Positions 6,781 through 13,267 of a stretch of DNA of 47,238 bases are shown in pieces. Below the pieces are notes generated by a model, which was not told where the DNA came from, did no database searches, and saw only the letters and a program-made list of their open reading frames with translations. Source of the stretch: a virus. Positions within the stretch are counted from its first letter, which is position 1. Every line of letters starts with the position of its first letter. Position numbers and translations under genes: made by a program. The stretch covers positions 1 to 47,238 of the IMG/VR virus record IMGVR_UViG_3300009285_003700; one strand, given 5' to 3'.

Positions 6781-6982
6781 GAATGAAGATGGTATGACAT
6801 TTCCGGGAGCAATGGAAGTGGTTAGTCGAGGCGGCAAAGTGCGGAGGCTAGAGTGGGAAGACCGAGAGATATACTGCACGATGCACGAACACCGATTAAG
6901 TGTGATGAATGAGAAGCACCAGATGGCAGAGTGGATCATTAGCGACGGAGACATGGAAGGCGATGATTGGGTGGAAGTTTAA
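6731..6982 (+). CDS. DUF2829/Tad2-like small protein (possible anti-Thoeris)
   Basis: An 83-residue protein. The ATG at 6731 is preferred because GGGGGTGA lies just upstream. After a 20-residue charged lead the body reads MTFPGAMEVVSRGGKVRRLEW ... DMEGDDWVEV. This fits the short beta-rich DUF2829 pattern (M-x-F-x-x-A-x-x-x-x-x-G-x-x-V-x-R-x-x-W ... D-x-x-x-x-D-W). That family includes Tad2, which sequesters the cyclic ADP-ribose signal of Thoeris defence. The usual middle loop is shorter here and the sequence is short, so function is inference. Confidence 0.5.
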   Translation: MIAIKKAMSPTEEKQSKNEDGMTFPGAMEVVSRGGKVRRLEWEDREIYCTMHEHRLSVMNEKHQMAEWIISDGDMEGDDWVEV

Positions 6983-7021
6983 TTTAATACATAATCTATA
7001 ACGAGAGGAGGTGAATAGGCA

Positions 7022-7288
7022 ATGAATATAAAACATAAAAAGCCCAGCTATATTGAACTAAAGGCATTCCGATCTATTGATGATAAGGTAGCCAAGCATG
7101 TGGCAGCTATGTGCTCCAACAGCAGATGGGCGCTAGATTTTTTGCGGATGATGCGCGACGCCGGCTACGGGTTCAACATCAAGTACTTAATGAAAGTACA
7201 GGAGACTGGAGTGATTGGCGAGACTGATATGGTGCAGCTTTGCAGGGCAATCCGTTATTGCTACGGAATAGCTCCTAGCCCGCTATGA
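7022..7288 (+). CDS. Hypothetical early protein
   Basis: An 88-residue helical protein (MNIKHKKPSYIELKAFRSID...) with a strong ribosome binding site, GAGGAGGTGA, upstream of the ATG. It contains SRWALDFLRMMRDAGYGF and ends in CRAIRYCYGIAPSPL. No family is recognised. It opens a chain of very small genes (7022-8657) linked by four-base ATGA overlaps. Confidence 0.6.
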   Translation: MNIKHKKPSYIELKAFRSIDDKVAKHVAAMCSNSRWALDFLRMMRDAGYGFNIKYLMKVQETGVIGETDMVQLCRAIRYCYGIAPSPL

Positions 7289-7464
7289 CTATCACGTTTG
7301 AGGGGATAGTGGCGATAGTGCAGAAGGCTAACGATGAACTGCAGGGGCATATAGTGAGGCACGAGCAGGAACTGAAGCGGTCATTGACCGAAGAGGAAAT
7401 CAATAGCCTGATCCATTGCACCATGTGCAGCGAGCCGAATGGTGATTGTACGCATGGTGAATAA
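7285..7464 (+). CDS. Small hypothetical protein (59 aa)
   Basis: A 59-residue protein whose ATG overlaps the previous stop (ATGA). It starts MTITFEGIVAIVQKANDELQ and ends with a Cys/His group, HCTMCSEPNGDCTHGE, which could bind a metal ion. The first half is a predicted helix. Function unknown. Accepted because of the coupled start and the coding-like composition. Confidence 0.5.
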   Translation: MTITFEGIVAIVQKANDELQGHIVRHEQELKRSLTEEEINSLIHCTMCSEPNGDCTHGE

Positions 7465-7485
7465 TCCAACTAACTAACCTAAATT

Positions 7486-7659
7486 ATGGATGAACAAACT
7501 GACATCTTAAAACTAAAGGTCGAACTCCAAGAAATAACAGAAATAGCAAAAGAGGCTCTAGCCGAGGTAAGGAAAAGGGATGAGGTAATAAATAAACTGA
7601 TGTCGATGACGCAAGACTTAATTAAACAATTAAAGGAAATAACTAATATAACATCATGA
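7486..7659 (+). CDS. Small coiled-coil protein (57 aa)
   Basis: A 57-residue protein that is almost entirely a predicted coiled coil (LKLKVELQEITEIAKEALAE, then VINKLMSMTQDLIKQL). No recognised domain. Its TGA overlaps the ATG of the next gene, so translation is coupled to a tiny membrane peptide. Such pairs are common around holins, but no function can be assigned. Confidence 0.5.
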   Translation: MDEQTDILKLKVELQEITEIAKEALAEVRKRDEVINKLMSMTQDLIKQLKEITNITS

Positions 7660-7772
7660 TTGGGAAACTGATAATAACCATGATCGCCCTGATCCTATTC
7701 TGGCCGCTCGGGGTAGTATTAGGGCTTTACTTCTTGTTTCGAGAGATGAGGAAGGCAAGTAAGTATGAATGA
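7656..7772 (+). CDS. Tiny membrane peptide (38 aa)
   Basis: A 38-residue peptide, MIGKLIITMIALILFWPLGV then a short FLFRE..KK-type basic tail. One transmembrane helix takes up most of it, with positive charges at the C-terminus (cytosolic side by the positive-inside rule). It is coupled by ATGA overlap to the coiled-coil gene upstream and overlaps the next start by eight bases. It could be a holin-like or superinfection-related peptide, but nothing in the sequence decides this. Confidence 0.5.
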   Translation: MIGKLIITMIALILFWPLGVVLGLYFLFREMRKASKYE

Positions 7773-7944
7773 AAAAACCATCGAGGAGCAGATTTTTAAT
7801 CTGATTGAGCCAGCCCTAAAAAAAGGAGCGGAAGGCAAGTGGAACAGATACAGGACTTCCAGGGGGAGCAAAACAAAAATCGGTTTGCTGTCCTGCATGA
7901 GGAAAATAATCGACGAAGTAACCATGAAAGTAAAAATGCCATGA
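7765..7944 (+). CDS. Small hypothetical protein (59 aa)
   Basis: A 59-residue protein starting MNEKTIEEQIFNLIEPALKK, then a basic stretch (RYRTSRGSKTKIG) and a C-terminal helix. The start ATG lies inside the 3' end of the membrane-peptide gene and the stop overlaps the epimerase start. An alternative reading that extends the epimerase upstream through this region is less likely, because the epimerase fold begins at 7941. Confidence 0.45.
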   Translation: MNEKTIEEQIFNLIEPALKKGAEGKWNRYRTSRGSKTKIGLLSCMRKIIDEVTMKVKMP

Positions 7945-8657
7945 TGACGCTGATCACCGGCCACATGGGATTTATTGGTAATGAGCTGGGCAAGCAATTA
8001 TCCCACATTGGTTTAGACCTAAAGGAAAAAAATAATATCCTATTATGTGACTTGCCGCCAGCCAAAACTATTATTCATTTGGCAGCTCAATCAAGAGTAC
8101 TGCCGTCAATCGAAGATCCAGTGTATGACGCTGAAACGAATATCGTTGGCACAATCCGGCTTGCTAAGCAATACCGAAAGGCGCGGTTTATCTTCGCCTC
8201 ATCAGAGGGGGCAATCCAAAAAAAAATCACGTCTCCCTACGGCTTATCGAAATCATGTGCCGAAGAGTACATCAAACTCTTGCATGATGACTATGTGATT
8301 CTGCGGTTTCCGAACGTCTACGGTAGGCCGTGGAGCGGCAGCGTGATCGATAAGTTCATCAACGGCCCGGTGGTCATAAACGGTGACGGCACAGCTACGC
8401 GAGATTACGTTCATGTGGACGACGTTGTGCGGGCGATAAAGATGGCGGTAGATTGGCCAACCGGAACATACCACCTGGGCAGCGAGATCTATTATGGCGT
8501 GCTGGAGCTAGCTAAGGCCACTGGCCAGCCCTACACATTCGGTCCAACTATAGAGGGAGAGCAACAGCACACAGAGACGAAAAATACCACCCCTAACTGG
8601 CAGCCGGAAATTGACGTCATTGATTACATCGTCCGGCATAAAATCAAAAGTGGATAA
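7941..8657 (+). CDS. NAD-dependent sugar-nucleotide epimerase/dehydratase
   Basis: A 238-residue extended-SDR protein. The start at 7941 places the NAD-binding motif TGHMGFIG (T-G-x-x-G-x-x-G) at residues 6-13. IHLAAQS, SSEGAIQ and the catalytic YGLSK (Y-x-x-x-K) follow, then LRFPNVYGR and the substrate-side GDGTATRDYVHVDDVVRAI. This is the UDP-glucose 4-epimerase/dTDP-sugar dehydratase group. It is shorter than the usual 300 or more residues because the region after the first strand is trimmed. It would make an NDP-sugar that the late glycosyltransferases could use (inference). Confidence 0.85.
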   Translation: MMTLITGHMGFIGNELGKQLSHIGLDLKEKNNILLCDLPPAKTIIHLAAQSRVLPSIEDPVYDAETNIVGTIRLAKQYRKARFIFASSEGAIQKKITSPYGLSKSCAEEYIKLLHDDYVILRFPNVYGRPWSGSVIDKFINGPVVINGDGTATRDYVHVDDVVRAIKMAVDWPTGTYHLGSEIYYGVLELAKATGQPYTFGPTIEGEQQHTETKNTTPNWQPEIDVIDYIVRHKIKSG

Positions 8658-8663
8658 ATGCGT

Positions 8664-8692
8664 TTAACACTATTACTTATTTATGCTATACT
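8664..8692 (+). promoter_or_regulatory. Promoter for the cassette array
   Basis: TTAACA (8664-8669), a 17-bp spacer and TATACT (8687-8692), preceded by TGC (extended -10). The -10 ends nine bases before the ATG at 8702, so the message would be leaderless or have a leader of 2-3 bases. TTATGCTATACTA is shared with the promoter at 3299-3311. Confidence 0.62.
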
Positions 8693-8701
8693 AAGGTTAT
8701 T

Positions 8702-8959
8702 ATGATAAACCCAGAAGAAAAGTTGACTAAAGAAATGGATACAATCTTAACACTAAACAAAGCTGATGATGAAAAGAATAAATCTATAGCCACTAATACA
8801 AAGAAAAAACAATACACTATAAAACTTTGCGAATTCTATGCCTTTGGAAGCGAAACAACAATATTAGAAGCAAATAACGAAGAAGAAGCTATTGATTTAG
8901 CAAGGGAATTATACCCATCTGCTGAAGGTTATGTAATTATAAAAATAAAAGACTTATGA
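8702..8959 (+). CDS. Hypothetical protein, first gene of the cassette array
   Basis: An 85-residue protein. The N-terminal 40 residues are charged and probably disordered. The C-terminal part (about 38-85, YTIKLCEFYAFGSETTILEA then EEAIDLARELYP) looks like a small alpha/beta domain of the kind found in phage early proteins. It begins almost at the predicted transcription start and overlaps the next gene by four bases. Function unknown. Confidence 0.55.
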   Translation: MINPEEKLTKEMDTILTLNKADDEKNKSIATNTKKKQYTIKLCEFYAFGSETTILEANNEEEAIDLARELYPSAEGYVIIKIKDL

Positions 8960-9216
8960 CCAAGAACATAGAGGAACTAAAGAGAGAGGCGTGGCATAAC
9001 CCTAATTGCCCTGCGACAGATATTAAAACACCTGCTGATAAGGAGTTTGAGGTTTGTGACTGCTTGTATAATTGGGCAATGGAGGCCATAGACCTCGCCA
9101 CTGAAATAGAGAGGAAACGTTGTGCGGAGATTGCGAGAGTAAAGGGTGAAGCTAACCCTGTAGATGGTCATTTATTCTTTGAACTCGCCACCGCCATAGA
9201 GAAGGAGGATGTATGA
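8956..9216 (+). CDS. Small early protein with shared N-terminal tag
   Basis: An 86-residue protein starting MTKNIEELKREAW, the first copy of the shared N-terminal peptide. It contains HNPNCP and CDCLYNW (possible metal site) and helices with IERKRCAEIARVKGE. The phrase A-x-E-x-E-R-K-R recurs in the protein at 10173. The start overlaps the previous stop by four bases (TTATGACC). No known family. Confidence 0.55.
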   Translation: MTKNIEELKREAWHNPNCPATDIKTPADKEFEVCDCLYNWAMEAIDLATEIERKRCAEIARVKGEANPVDGHLFFELATAIEKEDV

Positions 9217-9413
9217 CCAAGAACATAGAGGGAGAGAAGACACCCTGCCAAACTTGCCAAGGAGATGGTGTTATCCCGATAGGAGAAAACCTAGTATCTC
9301 TTGATATGGCGATAGACGCTGGGGATAGAAGTATGGAAAGGATGCGCCATAGTTACGCATACGGTCCTTGTGAAGATTGTGAAGGAACAGGAATAAAGCC
9401 ATTAACCCTATGA
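9213..9413 (+). CDS. DnaJ-type zinc-finger small protein with tag
   Basis: A 66-residue protein beginning with the shared tag MTKNIEGEK. It contains CQTCQGDG and CEDCEGTG, two C-x-x-C-x-G-x-G motifs that together form one DnaJ-like zinc site. It has no J domain. Such stand-alone zinc motifs are frequent in phage early genes and probably mediate protein or nucleic-acid contacts. It overlaps its neighbours by four bases and ends PLTL, part of the recurring ACCCTATGACC junction. Confidence 0.6.
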   Translation: MTKNIEGEKTPCQTCQGDGVIPIGENLVSLDMAIDAGDRSMERMRHSYAYGPCEDCEGTGIKPLTL

Positions 9414-9619
9414 CCCATAAGCACACAAAAAAATCAGGAGATAACAGCGAGAGAGTAAAAATGGTTGGTGAAATAAAACGCCAGACTGTTAAACAAATAC
9501 TTATTGCCGCTTATTGTGTCGGATGGGAAATGGGAGTTAAGGGGTACAAACTGACCCACGAACAAGTAAAAGAGCACTGGTCAAGATTAGATAAATTATT
9601 AACTGAGGAAACCCTATGA
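9410..9619 (+). CDS. Small hypothetical protein (69 aa)
   Basis: A 69-residue, mainly helical protein starting MTHKHTKKSGDNSE, a diverged form of the tag, and ending TEETL at another ACCCTATGACC junction. The middle (IKRQTVKQILIAAYCVGWEMG) and LTHEQVKEHW suggest two or three amphipathic helices. No recognised domain. It sits between the zinc-finger gene and the adenine methylase. Confidence 0.5.
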   Translation: MTHKHTKKSGDNSERVKMVGEIKRQTVKQILIAAYCVGWEMGVKGYKLTHEQVKEHWSRLDKLLTEETL

Positions 9620-10176
9620 CCACTAACACAGAGGGGGAGAAGAAATACCAAGTAATATACGCTGACCCACCGTGGAGTTATAACGACAAAATGAGTGGAC
9701 ATTCTTTTTCCCTTGATCACGAATACGAAACTCAAGATATTGAGTGGATTAAAAATCTTCCAGTGAACAATATAGCGGGGAAAAATAGCTACTTATTTTT
9801 ATGGGCAGTATCTCCACAACTACCAGAAGCGTTGCAAGTAATAGAGAGCTGGGGATTTAAGTATAAAACAGTTGGTTTTTGTTGGGTAAAAGAATATAGG
9901 GAAGGAGGGTTGTTTGTTAAGAACCTTGGTAGACACACTATGGGCGGAATGGAATTACTTTTACTTGCCACTAAAGGTTCGCCACAAAGAGTAGATAAAA
10001 CTATTCGGCAAATCGTTTTTGCTCCCAGGGGTAAACACAGCAAAAAGCCAGGGGAAATAAGAAATAGGATAATAAAACTAACAGGAGATTATTCCCGTAT
10101 TGAGTTGTTTGCGCGACAAAAAACCGAAGGCTGGGATGTATGGGGTAATGAAGTAGAAAGCGATATAGTTCTATGA
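9616..10176 (+). CDS. MT-A70-family adenine DNA methyltransferase
   Basis: A 186-residue protein. After the shared tag MTTNTEGEK it reads YQVIYADPPWSY, with the D-P-P-W catalytic motif at about residues 17-20. NSYLFLWAV, the HSKKPGEIR motif (about 133-141) and IELFARQ...GWDVWGNEV complete the MT-A70 signature. It transfers a methyl group from SAM to adenine N6, most likely in phage DNA, to avoid restriction or mark replication state. The tag is not part of the enzyme fold, so it was added at the junction. Confidence 0.88.
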   Translation: MTTNTEGEKKYQVIYADPPWSYNDKMSGHSFSLDHEYETQDIEWIKNLPVNNIAGKNSYLFLWAVSPQLPEALQVIESWGFKYKTVGFCWVKEYREGGLFVKNLGRHTMGGMELLLLATKGSPQRVDKTIRQIVFAPRGKHSKKPGEIRNRIIKLTGDYSRIELFARQKTEGWDVWGNEVESDIVL

Positions 10177-10589
10177 CCACTAACACAGAGGGGGAGACAT
10201 GCAAACACTGCGGCAGAGACATCGCTATTCGTAACCCTAAAGGATACTGCGACCACCTACGATACCCAGAAGCCTGTGAGGTGTGTAGCACCCATAAGAA
10301 CATAGAGGGGGAGAAGTTTACCGACAATTATTTTATGGCAACTAGCGGGAAAAACGATATTCGCAGAAAAGACATCAAGAAAGCGATTATCCAAGCCACT
10401 GAACTAGAGAGAAAGCGGATACTTAGCGAAATAGACAGCTTAAAAGGACAAAAACATTTATGTGAAAGTCCTGAAGGTGTTAAGTGCGAGTATGAAGATG
10501 CTTTGGACTATATAAAGAAGATAATTATACCCATAGAAATACCATTATTCAAAGGCACAAAAGAGCAATTAGATAATTTACATCTATGA
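10173..10589 (+). CDS. Early protein with two copies of the tag
   Basis: A 138-residue protein starting with the tag MTTNTEGET, then CKHCGRDI and ACEVCSTH (a probable zinc ribbon). At residue 39-46 it has a second, internal tag HKNIEGEK. The C-terminal part has ELERKRILSEIDSLKG, similar to the protein at 8956. The internal tag suggests that two formerly separate cassettes were fused in frame. Function unknown. Confidence 0.55.
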   Translation: MTTNTEGETCKHCGRDIAIRNPKGYCDHLRYPEACEVCSTHKNIEGEKFTDNYFMATSGKNDIRRKDIKKAIIQATELERKRILSEIDSLKGQKHLCESPEGVKCEYEDALDYIKKIIIPIEIPLFKGTKEQLDNLHL

Positions 10590-10601
10590 CCTAGATGTAA
10601 A
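10577..10601 (+). terminator. Hairpin at the end of the first tag array
   Basis: TTTACATCTA (10577-10586) and TAGATGTAAA (10592-10601) form a perfect 10-bp stem. Its five-base loop includes the stop codon and the CTATGACC junction motif. No T-run follows, so it may protect an mRNA end or mark a broken cassette junction rather than act as an intrinsic terminator. Confidence 0.4.
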
Positions 10602-10637
10602 AAATGTAATAAATAATTTATTAACTAATAAAATAAT

Positions 10638-10987
10638 ATGAAAAATGTACTAGAAACAGTCACTATTAATAATATAGAATACGCCCCAGCAAATGAGAAA
10701 GCAGAAAAAATAAATGGACTAGAGTATTGCATTGTCCGCACTTATTCCGCCGGAGTATTTGCCGGATATGTGAAAGAAAGAAAAGGTCAAGAAGCAACTT
10801 TGTTAAAAGTTCGTCGTCTCTGGTACTGGTCTGGGGCAGCATCCCTTTCTCAGTTATCAGTTGATGGTGTAAGTAATCCTGGAGATTGTAAGTTTCCAGT
10901 AGAAGTAGAACGAGTTGAGCTGACTAATGTCATTGAGGTTTTACCAGTAACTAAAAAGGCTCAAGAGAGTATTGCTAATGTAAAAAT

Positions 10988-11000
<13 letters not shown>
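10638..11000 (+). CDS. DUF6948-like hypothetical protein
   Basis: A 120-residue beta-rich protein: VTINNIEYAPANE, YCIVRTYSAGVFAGYVKER, LLKVRRLWYWSGAASLSQL, and FPVEVERVELTNVIEVLPVT. This resembles small phage proteins annotated as DUF6948, which I recall with moderate confidence. The W-Y-W-S-G-A core is conserved in that group. No ribosome binding site is visible. Its 3' end overlaps the Gly-rich repeat gene by 13 bases, an association I recall from other metagenomic phages. Confidence 0.55.
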
Positions 11001-11215
<215 letters not shown>

Positions 11216-11229
11216 TTAACATTTAACCT

Positions 11230-11394
11230 ATGACCCATATGAACGAGGGTGAGAAGAGACTAAGAGGTATTTGGCAGATGATAGAAGACGCATTAAAAAT
11301 AATATTTGGTGCTTTAATATTTATTTCTCTCCCGATAATTCTATTAATCTTAGCTGGATACACTATTTCAATAATGAAGTTTTTAACCCTATGA
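11230..11394 (+). CDS. Small tagged membrane protein (54 aa)
   Basis: A 54-residue protein starting MTHMNEGEKRLRGIW, a diverged tag. One long hydrophobic segment follows (about 24-50, IIFGALIFISLPIILLILAG), and it ends FLTL at the next ACCCTATGACC junction. It overlaps the following tagged gene by four bases. It is probably an inner-membrane peptide. Function unknown. Confidence 0.5.
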   Translation: MTHMNEGEKRLRGIWQMIEDALKIIFGALIFISLPIILLILAGYTISIMKFLTL

Positions 11395-11756
11395 CCAAGA
11401 ACATAGAGGGGGAGAAGAAAGACGAAGTTACAATTAGAAGGCAAGTAGCTTGCCCTGTATCTCACCAAAATCTTATGTACTGCCAGCAATGTGGATGGGG
11501 AGTTATGAATCCAGGGAAAAAGGATGACTGCCAAGAAAAACTAGCCCACCTGGAAAACTTTTATAAGAAGTTCGCTCAAGCTGAATATGACAGAGGTGTA
11601 TGGGATGAGCGGAACCGAATGTTAAAGGATTTGCCGGAGGAAGGAATAAAGTGGATGCAGGAAGGACACAATAAAGACAGAAAAGGATATACCGAAGGCT
11701 ATAACCGTACCCTCCAAGAAATTAAAAAAATAATAATTAATCCTTATGATAATTAA
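11391..11756 (+). CDS. Tagged zinc-motif early protein
   Basis: A 121-residue protein. The start at 11391 is chosen because it carries the shared tag MTKNIEGEKKDE and overlaps the previous stop; longer readings would run through the membrane gene. It has CPVSHQNLMYCQQCGWG and DDCQEK (possible zinc site), then helices (HLENFYKKFAQAEYDRG) and YTEGYNRTLQEIKK. No known family. It is the last clear tag copy in the array. Confidence 0.55.
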   Translation: MTKNIEGEKKDEVTIRRQVACPVSHQNLMYCQQCGWGVMNPGKKDDCQEKLAHLENFYKKFAQAEYDRGVWDERNRMLKDLPEEGIKWMQEGHNKDRKGYTEGYNRTLQEIKKIIINPYDN

Positions 11757-11916
11757 AATAATCAGACAAAATCTATTCTGCCGGTGGGGATGGCACTGGA
11801 CAAACTTAGACGTAACCTATGACCGGAGTAAAGGATATAAAATGTTGTTGTGTGAAACGTGTCAAACTATGAGAAAAATAATGAACAAACAAGTTAAGCC
11901 CCGTTCTGTATGGTAG
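11746..11916 (+). CDS. Small Trp/Cys-rich protein (56 aa)
   Basis: A 56-residue basic protein: MIIKIIRQNLFCRWGWHWTN, then DRSKGYKMLLCETCQTMRK. It has one isolated Cys plus a C-E-T-C pair, so a small zinc knuckle is possible. It overlaps the preceding gene by 11 bases and the next by seven. The look (Trp-rich followed by LLCETC) is common among tiny phage proteins of unknown role. Confidence 0.5.
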   Translation: MIIKIIRQNLFCRWGWHWTNLDVTYDRSKGYKMLLCETCQTMRKIMNKQVKPRSVW

Positions 11917-12173
11917 ACAAACAAACCAAAGCAAAAGAAAAGTTAATAGAAAAGATGAAAAAGGACTTTACGCCAATCGCTGCTAAGGTCTTTAGAAATG
12001 CCCGTAATGATGGTTACCGGCAAGGCGACTGGATTAACTTTGCAGCCGAACAGGTCACTGATGTCTTAGTAGATAACATTTTTGGGATACTTCACTCAAT
12101 GGCTGTTAAACAGGAAAAGATAGAGGCGGAAGCCAGAAAAAAGGAGGTGTTGAGCGATGGCAAAAAAGACTAA
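11910..12173 (+). CDS. Helical hypothetical protein
   Basis: An 87-residue charged helical protein (MVDKQTKAKEKLIEKMKKDF). Its centre, NARNDGYRQGDWINFAAEQ, and tail, KQEKIEAEARKKE, suggest a bundle with a coiled-coil end. No family is recognised. Its 3' part contains AAGGAGGTG, the ribosome binding site of the next gene, so expression of the two is linked. Confidence 0.5.
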   Translation: MVDKQTKAKEKLIEKMKKDFTPIAAKVFRNARNDGYRQGDWINFAAEQVTDVLVDNIFGILHSMAVKQEKIEAEARKKEVLSDGKKD

Positions 12174-12330
12174 AAGTAATTCAGATAAAGATAGGCGTAA
12201 AGTGCAATATGAATATTGCTTAGAAGAACTGGACAAGTGTTTTGAAAGGATGATAGATAATTTAGGGAACAGGAAGTATCTAGTCGGATATAAAGGGAGA
12301 ATTAAGAATATCTTAAAAGCGTTAGTTTAA
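12157..12330 (+). CDS. Small basic protein (57 aa)
   Basis: A 57-residue Lys/Arg-rich protein: MAKKTKSNSDKDRRKVQYEY, then LEELDKCFERMIDNLGN. The strong ribosome binding site AAGGAGGTG lies about eight bases before the ATG. It overlaps the previous gene by 17 bases. Helical, probably nucleic-acid or protein binding by charge only. No function assigned. Confidence 0.5.
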   Translation: MAKKTKSNSDKDRRKVQYEYCLEELDKCFERMIDNLGNRKYLVGYKGRIKNILKALV

Positions 12331-12385
12331 TCATTTACTAACTTTTTATGGATGCCCACAAAAAGGTTAAGAAGGGAGGTGAAAT

Positions 12386-12613
12386 ATGGATACAACGAAT
12401 AAAATTGTGTTAGTAGTTCTAATTATACTAGCTCTAGTATTTGCGGTGGTGGTATTTGCGTCTACATCTATAAAATATACCCACACTTTCAAGTTAAGGC
12501 CGGGAACTTACTGCCTTACTAACGGCTATGATATAACTGGCAACAAGCTCAAAGTGACGGTGAAGCTAGTTGACGGTGAATGTGTAGACGCGGGGGATAC
12601 GATTATTATTTAG
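12386..12613 (+). CDS. Membrane-anchored small protein
   Basis: A 75-residue protein with a clear N-terminal transmembrane segment (about 6-28, IVLVVLIILALVFAVVVFAS) and a beta-rich outer part (FKLRPGTYCLTNGYDI, VKLVDGECVDAG) with two Cys that could form a disulfide. The ribosome binding site GGGAGGTGA is seven bases before the ATG. The topology suggests a protein displayed outside the membrane, perhaps a superinfection-exclusion or envelope-modifying factor (inference). Its stop codon abuts a structured RNA element. Confidence 0.55.
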   Translation: MDTTNKIVLVVLIILALVFAVVVFASTSIKYTHTFKLRPGTYCLTNGYDITGNKLKVTVKLVDGECVDAGDTIII

Positions 12614-12722
12614 GGCAGTATATTACTGCCTCTCCCTATTGTGTTCGTGCTACTTGGGATGGATAGCAGGAACACAACAAGGGGGATTAGCGATAGGCAC
12701 CCTCCCCCTGGTGTTTAATCGC
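12614..12722 (+). ncRNA. Structured RNA, three hairpins in a row
   Basis: GGCAGTA/TACTGCC (12614-12620/12624-12630). TTGTGTTC/GAACACAA (12639-12646/12670-12677) continues through a 2x2 internal loop into GCTA/TAGC (12649-12652/12664-12667). GCGAT/ATCGC (12690-12694/12718-12722) holds an inner CACC/GGTG. None is followed by a T-run. Together with the tRNA-like end below, this forms a 164-base gene-free stretch packed with pairing. Confidence 0.55.
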
Positions 12723-12730
12723 TTCCCCAG

Positions 12731-12777
12731 GGGCGTGTAATAGTTTTAACGGGGAGTGCAAATCTCCCCCACGTCCA
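12731..12777 (+). ncRNA. tRNA-like acceptor stem plus T-arm
   Basis: GGGCGTG (12731-12737) pairs with CACGTCC (12770-12776) in a 7-bp acceptor-like stem with one G-T pair. Directly stacked on it is GGGGAG/CTCCCC (12751-12756/12764-12769) closing the 7-base loop TGCAAAT, close to the T-loop rule T-psi-C-R-A-N-Y. The 13 bases in between replace both D- and anticodon arms. The 3' end reads GTCCA. It is too short for a normal tRNA. It may be the 3' end of a longer RNA or a translational control element for the gene starting at 12779. Confidence 0.45.
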
Positions 12778-12778
12778 C

Positions 12779-12991
12779 ATGAGTCCTATAGCCATCACGG
12801 CTGAACAAGTTACCTGTCATCATTGTTTTTGTGAGACAAATTACAAGGGTCAAATATGCTGTCATTATCCTAATTGTCGCTTGACATACCACGACTATTC
12901 AGTTTTGAATAGTATGGATGAACGAGCACGAAATATATCGCCAAATAAAGAGAGAAAGAATGGGATGTCGGAGGGTAAGGGATATGAGTAA
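12779..12991 (+). CDS. Cys/His-rich small protein
   Basis: A 70-residue protein. Residues 12-40 hold CHHCFCETNYKGQICCHYPNC, a dense Cys/His cluster that could bind one or two zinc ions. The C-terminal half is charged and probably disordered (MDERARNISPNKERKNG). No Shine-Dalgarno is possible because the tRNA-like element ends two bases before the ATG, so translation would need unfolding of that element or another start. It overlaps the next gene by eight bases. Confidence 0.5.
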   Translation: MSPIAITAEQVTCHHCFCETNYKGQICCHYPNCRLTYHDYSVLNSMDERARNISPNKERKNGMSEGKGYE

Positions 12992-13265
12992 TATCGCACC
13001 TACTACCGGCGCCTGGGAATTAGCACGTCAAAAATTCTCTAAAGAACATAAAATAGAAGTAAAGATGAAAGTAGTTTGTGTTTGCAGCCATGACAAATAC
13101 CATCACAGGCTACTTGAAGAGGATGAAACATCTGACGGTACGATGGCCTGGGGCGCGTGCTCTAATAAAGATCAATGCGGTTGCGAGTATTACGAAGAGA
13201 TGGATTGGAATACCATCAAGCAACCATATTGCGGGAGCCAACAAAATGGTGTATTATCTGCTTAA
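12984..13265 (+). CDS. Small zinc-binding protein (CxCxH...CxC type)
   Basis: A 93-residue protein. The start at 12984 is preferred because GGAGGGTAAGGG lies just upstream; an earlier ATG at 12918 would add a basic lead with no ribosome binding site. The C-terminal half has VCVCSHDKYHHR and CSNKDQCGCEYYEE, the C-x-C-x-H ... C-x-C pattern of a small zinc module common in phage and actinobacterial proteins. Role unknown. Confidence 0.55.
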   Translation: MSNIAPTTGAWELARQKFSKEHKIEVKMKVVCVCSHDKYHHRLLEEDETSDGTMAWGACSNKDQCGCEYYEEMDWNTIKQPYCGSQQNGVLSA

Positions 13266-13267
13266 CT

